DNA of 5,463 nt, taken from contig MGZO01000035.1 of assembly GCA_001802655.1 (NCBI GenBank), forward strand, positions 65,357-70,819, read 5' to 3'. Shown here in pieces: positions 4,996-5,463 of the stretch. Under the pieces are notes generated by a model that did no database searches, was not told the DNA's origin, and worked only from the letters and a program-made list of their open reading frames with translations. Source of the stretch: Hydrogenophilales bacterium RIFOXYD1_FULL_62_11. GTDB taxonomy: Bacteria > Pseudomonadota > Gammaproteobacteria > Burkholderiales > Thiobacillaceae. Each line of letters begins with the position of its first letter. The first letter of the stretch is position 1. The position numbers and the translations under genes were made by a program.

Positions 4996-5463
4996 TCAGG
5001 TGGGTTGCGGAAGTGTGCCATTTACCTGAAAGGCTGCGATCGGGAAATCGTGGATGGTTTTGCCGTATGCCGTATGGAATTTGACACGCTCGCCGGTGAG
5101 CTCACATAACCACGGCTCTTGCGAGTCCGGTGCCGGTTTGGCAAAGGCCAGCGGGGTGAACAGGGCAAGGTTGAGTCCCCCATCCGGTACGCGGGCGGAC
5201 TGGAACGCGAATGCCTCGACCCCGGCCGCCCGCATCTTGGCCCCCAGCGCCTGGCTTGCGCGGTAATCCGAGGGATGCTGCAACGCATCCCGATGCTGGG
5301 CGAAGGGCGGGTCTTGCAGTCGCAGGCCGGCATGCGACTGAACCGCCACGCCAAACAGGGTGTGCTGGGTGTCCAGCTTGCCGGTGGGCGGCGTGGCCAT
5401 GCCCGCCCAGAATACAAAACGGGAATAGGCGGCTTCTGCCAGCACCGTTTCGATAGCCAGCGA
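4996..5463 (-). CDS. RES-domain protein (NAD+-degrading toxin family), 5' end outside the window
   Basis: The frame stays open to the right edge (SLAIETVLAEAAYSRF at the edge), so the GTG at 5445 is not taken as the start; about 155 C-terminal residues are visible. The pattern fits the RES family. An AIETVLAEAAYSRF helix is followed by a segment LRLQDPP, then HPSDYRASQALGAKMRAAGVEAFAF... and the conserved S-A-R...GG-x-N-L-A-L-F block near the end of the fold. The tail W-L-C-E-x-T-G-E...HDFP...LPQP is typical of a proteobacterial RES subgroup. Characterised RES toxins (MbcT, ParT) degrade or modify with NAD+ and are paired with an Xre/MbcA-type antitoxin, normally encoded just upstream, which here would be past the right edge. 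The N-terminal catalytic Arg/Tyr residues are also outside. Whether this protein is a toxin or a domesticated RES enzyme cannot be decided. It is followed by the phosphoribosyltransferase gene on the same strand. Confidence 0.75.
   Translation of the reverse strand, partial: SLAIETVLAEAAYSRFVFWAGMATPPTGKLDTQHTLFGVAVQSHAGLRLQDPPFAQHRDALQHPSDYRASQALGAKMRAAGVEAFAFQSARVPDGGLNLALFTPLAFAKPAPDSQEPWLCELTGERVKFHTAYGKTIHDFPIAAFQVNGTLPQPT

Noticed and set aside
1..5463. CRISPR array, insertion sequence, tRNA or rRNA gene
   Set aside because: No regularly spaced direct repeats, transposase-like frame, terminal inverted repeats or cloverleaf pattern was seen on either strand.

Overview
The window is a GC-rich stretch of bacterial chromosome or accessory DNA, with an AT-rich dip around 1420-1500. 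Protein style points to Proteobacteria, most likely beta or gamma: a class of Hsp20 beginning MALVKWEP, a DksA/TraR-type C4 zinc-finger protein, and Shine-Dalgarno sites of AGGAG type. No closer taxonomic placement is justified from sequence reading alone.

Layout, left to right. (1) 1-254 (+) is the C-terminal end of an alpha/beta hydrolase of the dienelactone hydrolase type, cut by the left edge. (2) 295-693 (-) is a DksA/TraR-like RNA polymerase-binding protein. (3) 809-1246 (-) is a small heat-shock protein (Hsp20), upstream of and co-oriented with the DksA-like gene. (4) 1247-1603 is a 357-base divergent regulatory region. Its hsp20-proximal half is packed with inverted repeats that would fold in the hsp20 leader RNA. 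(5) 1604-4282 (+) is a complete P2-type cation-transporting ATPase whose membrane helices look like the Na,K-ATPase (IIC) group. (6) 4299-4925 (-) is a phosphoribosyltransferase of unknown substrate, ending 16 bases from the ATPase stop. (7) 4996-5463 (-) is the C-terminal part of a RES-domain protein (NAD+-consuming toxin family), cut by the right edge and probably cotranscribed with the phosphoribosyltransferase.

Taken together this reads as a stress-response neighbourhood: a chaperone, a stringent-response-type transcription factor, an ion pump, a phosphoribosyltransferase/dienelactone hydrolase pair of the kind often found together in proteobacteria, and a possible toxin. No insertion sequence, integrase, tRNA, rRNA or CRISPR array is visible. 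The individual protein families are known. The least explained parts are the multi-hairpin hsp20 leader (possible RNA thermometer or attenuator), the 11-bp perfect hairpin between hsp20 and the DksA-like gene, and the animal-like cation-site residues of the ATPase.
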